Assembly (NCBI GenBank): GCA_021159525.1
Contig: JAGHEC010000408.1
Location: forward strand, 1-6,740
From: Deltaproteobacteria bacterium
GTDB taxonomy: Bacteria; Desulfobacterota; DSM-4660; Desulfatiglandales; Desulfatiglandaceae
Direction of reading: 5' to 3'
Length of the DNA stretch: 6,740 nt
This document shows, one piece after another, positions 6,381 through 6,740 of the stretch. The translations under genes and the position numbers were made by a program. Every line of letters begins with the position of its first letter. Within the stretch, counting starts at the first letter, position 1. Under the pieces are notes generated by a model. The model was not told the origin of the DNA. It did no database searches and saw only the letters and a list, made by a program, of their open reading frames with translations.

Positions 6381-6431
6381 TATTTGTTACAGGAATCACA
6401 CCAAAAAAGAATGTGATTTTTTTAACAAATA
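6381..6431. promoter_or_regulatory. Operator-like palindrome upstream of the HdrD-like gene
   Basis: Two nested perfect inverted repeats share one centre near 6406. The outer arms are TATTTGTTA (6381-6389) and TAACAAATA (6423-6431), nine bases each. The inner arms are AATCACA (6394-6400) and TGTGATT (6412-6418), seven bases each, with four unpaired bases on each side between inner and outer arms. The structure covers the proposed -10 box and the start of the transcript, a usual place for a repressor operator. It could also fold as a leader hairpin. It starts 38 bases upstream of the ATG. Confidence 0.55.
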
Positions 6432-6447
6432 CACCTGCCAATGTCAA
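6419..6447 (-). promoter_or_regulatory. Sigma-70-type promoter for the HdrD-like gene
   Basis: On the minus strand a perfect -35 box TTGACA (6442-6447) is followed after exactly 17 bases by TAAAAA (6419-6424), which matches the -10 consensus at 4 of 6. Transcription would begin near 6412, giving a leader of about 70 bases before the ATG at 6343. The -10 box and part of the spacer lie inside the palindrome at 6381-6431. Confidence 0.6.
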
Positions 6448-6520
6448 CATCCTAAGGGGCGCCTTGATCCCTCCTCCTTGACAAGCTATCTCAACAAGCT
6501 TAAATTTTTTAAGATTTTTA
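6448..6520. other. AT-rich spacer before repeat copy 3
   Basis: No gene is seen. The right half is very AT-rich and holds a weak six-pair dyad CTTAAA/TTTAAG (6499-6513) followed by a T run on the plus strand. It ends directly at the start of repeat copy 3. Confidence 0.4.
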
Positions 6521-6740
6521 GTATCACCTCAATAATTAGGGGGATAACTGCGAACCTGGTGCCGGGGCAGAAGAATTTCTCTTCCGCTCCGGGCCTCCGG
6601 GCTGGTCTCTTGAGTGACTTATCTGCGGGGGACACTTGCCCCCTCCGCATTCTCGACTTCGTCGAGCTGCGGCTTCCCCCACTGATAAGTCACAAAGAGA
6701 CGGCGCCCTCCCGGCAGTCGCGTCAGAAAAACCCTTCTGC
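6521..6740 (+). repeat. Dispersed MITE-like repeat, copy 3 (composite, open at window end)
   Basis: It starts GTATCACCTCAATAATTAGG and matches copy 2 at about 59 of 72 positions by hand alignment. The internal pairing is kept as CCGGGGC with GCTCCGG, one C-to-T change that still pairs as G-U. After that core an extra block of about 113 bases (6593-6705) follows, then 35 bases identical to 3223-3257 of copy 2. By comparison with copy 2, about 21-23 more bases, including the closing inverted end, should lie just beyond the window. The orientation is opposite to copy 1. No coding potential is seen. Confidence 0.85.
6605..6701. repeat. Long nested hairpin module inside repeat copy 3
   Basis: The outer arms are GTCTCTTGAGTGACTTATC onward (6605-6632) and the complementary block at 6675-6701, which ends AAGAGAC; they pair over about 27 bases with few mismatches and a one-base gap. 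Within the loop CCGCA (6645-6649) pairs with TGCGG (6668-6672), and inside that CTCGAC (6652-6657) pairs with GTCGAG (6661-6666) around TTC. The whole block could fold as one long RNA or single-stranded DNA hairpin. One arm of the same module occurs in copy 1 at 16-43; copy 2 lacks it completely. Confidence 0.8.

Noticed and set aside
6385..6410. A sigma-54-like GG/GT pair upstream of the HdrD-like gene
   Set aside because: The -12 element is off consensus and the sigma-70 match with a perfect -35 box is better.
1..6740. CRISPR array, tRNA, rRNA or a defence system
   Set aside because: No regularly spaced short repeats, cloverleaf or defence genes were found; the repeats are three large, widely spaced copies in mixed orientation.

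Overview
The window reads as an ordinary bacterial chromosome segment carrying six protein-coding genes, all on the minus strand. It is interrupted and flanked by three copies of a short non-coding dispersed repeat. Transcription runs from high to low coordinates: HdrD-like iron-sulfur protein, larC, pgpA, [repeat], cinA, thpR, recA. The HdrD-like electron carrier, the LarC nickel-cofactor protein and the pgpA/cinA/thpR/recA order together suggest an anaerobic member of the Desulfobacterota (former Deltaproteobacteria). This is an inference from gene content; there is no rRNA or other direct taxonomic marker.

Layout. Positions 1-127 hold a repeat copy in minus orientation that stops 8 bases short of the recA stop codon. 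Positions 136-3023 hold recA, thpR and cinA; thpR and cinA overlap by 29 bases, and a hairpin lies between thpR and recA. Positions 3024-3429 are a 406-base non-coding gap holding a complete 132-base repeat with 20-base terminal inverted repeats and a short terminator-like hairpin after pgpA. Positions 3430-5117 hold pgpA and larC, overlapping by 43 bases with a strong ribosome binding site for pgpA inside larC. Positions 5118-5194 hold a strong intrinsic terminator that may overlap a promoter for larC. Positions 5195-6343 hold the HdrD-like gene, apparently a single-gene transcription unit. Positions 6344-6740 hold its promoter, an operator-like palindrome, an AT-rich stretch and the third repeat copy, which runs off the window.

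The genes serve housekeeping and energy roles: recombination and SOS (RecA), RNA end processing (ThpR), pyridine nucleotide repair (CinA), phosphatidylglycerol synthesis (PgpA), nickel-pincer cofactor assembly (LarC) and cytoplasmic thiol/iron-sulfur electron transfer (HdrD-like).

The most unusual content is the repeat family. It behaves like a non-autonomous, MITE-like element with matching inverted ends, an internal hairpin kept by a G-U compensating change, and a second, long nested hairpin module present in two of the three copies. I found no CRISPR array, tRNA, rRNA, toxin-antitoxin pair or defence system.
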